Shown one piece after another: positions 63,957-64,000 of a stretch of DNA of 64,000 nucleotides (the stretch's first letter is position 1; the number at the start of each line of letters is the position of its first letter). A program made the translations under genes and the position numbers. A model generated the notes under the pieces. That model was given only the letters and a program-made list of their open reading frames with translations, was not told where the DNA came from and did no database searches. The DNA lies in NCBI RefSeq assembly GCF_024505085.1, contig NZ_JANIBC010000006.1, positions 54,675 to 118,674 on the forward strand. The letters are read 5' to 3'. The DNA comes from Parvularcula maris. GTDB taxonomy: Bacteria > Pseudomonadota > Alphaproteobacteria > Caulobacterales > Parvularculaceae.

Positions 63957-64000
63957 TTAGATCTCCAACACGAGTTTGTCGGCCGTCTCGCCCACCGCCT
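63957..64000 (-). CDS. ExbB/MotA/TolQ proton channel, C-terminal end (partial)
   Basis: Only the last 14 residues lie in the window (AVGETADKLVLEI, then TAA at 63957-63959). Position before two exbD genes and a spacing of 3 nt make ExbB the clear expectation; the sequence itself is too short to prove the family. Confidence 0.6.
   Translation of the reverse strand, partial: AVGETADKLVLEI

Overview
The window is a GC-rich (well over 60% by eye) chromosomal segment from an alphaproteobacterium. The evidence is a beta-class CcrM-type adenine methyltransferase with an alphaproteobacterial C-terminal domain, the conserved order mutY - dciA(DUF721) - dsbA-like lipoprotein - smc, a moxR - DUF58 - DUF4159 - VWA operon, a DUF1285 - Nudix - CCA-transferase operon, and LptF/LptG/LptD plus Lol genes for an LPS-type outer membrane. 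The exact order cannot be fixed from sequence alone; a relative of Caulobacterales, Maricaulales/Hyphomonadales or Parvularculales fits best. No rRNA, tRNA or CRISPR was found. Nearly everything is single-copy housekeeping content with little sign of recent transfer, apart from one decayed IS5-family element and a vapBC toxin-antitoxin pair.

Layout. 1-5.6 kb: end of an RND efflux pump, uvrC, a small ABM-type monooxygenase, a GlcG/HbpS-like protein and leucyl aminopeptidase. 5.6-12.6 kb: envelope block lptF-lptG-lptD, then a 2'-5' RNA ligase-like phosphoesterase overlapping an Atm1-type ABC exporter. 12.7-22.5 kb: an acidic membrane-anchored protein, an AMP-binding acyl-CoA ligase, a BlaI/M56 (BlaR1-like) regulator pair with an operator, an AI-2E family permease, an ABC-F ATPase and two tiny envelope proteins. 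22.7-31.7 kb: DUF2799 lipoprotein, lolD and a single LolC/E permease, a GNAT acetyltransferase, a large acyl-CoA dehydrogenase, vapB-vapC-tsaC coupled by two GTGA overlaps, and a MATE transporter. 31.7-43.6 kb: PA0069-type radical SAM protein, rnhB, ccrM, then mutY and dciA (divergent), a DsbA-like lipoprotein, smc, and the DUF1285/CoA pyrophosphatase/CCA operon. 43.8-54.8 kb: sppA divergent from the moxR operon, small lipoprotein, compact M1 metallopeptidase, small hypothetical protein. 54.9-64 kb: topA, a fumarylacetoacetase-family gene divergent from maiA (tyrosine catabolism), the IS remnant, and an ExbB-ExbD-ExbD-TonB-TPR energy-transduction operon running off the right end.

The most striking non-genic feature is a set of at least five families of intergenic palindromic repeats (called A-E here). 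All eight convergent gene gaps longer than 100 bp contain at least one copy and none of the nine divergent gaps does, one copy sits inside the moxR operon, one supplies the dciA stop codon, and in one place a D element is nested inside an E element. Other points worth a second look are an exact codon-aligned 15-nt tandem duplication in the DUF58 gene, a 9-bp hairpin covering part of the ccrM ribosome binding site, paired TTAA sites with an 11-nt spacer upstream of both lptD and ccrM, the vapBC-tsaC coupling (tRNA cleavage and tRNA modification in one operon), and the heptad-repeat C-terminus that replaces the beta-lactam sensor in the BlaR1-like protein.
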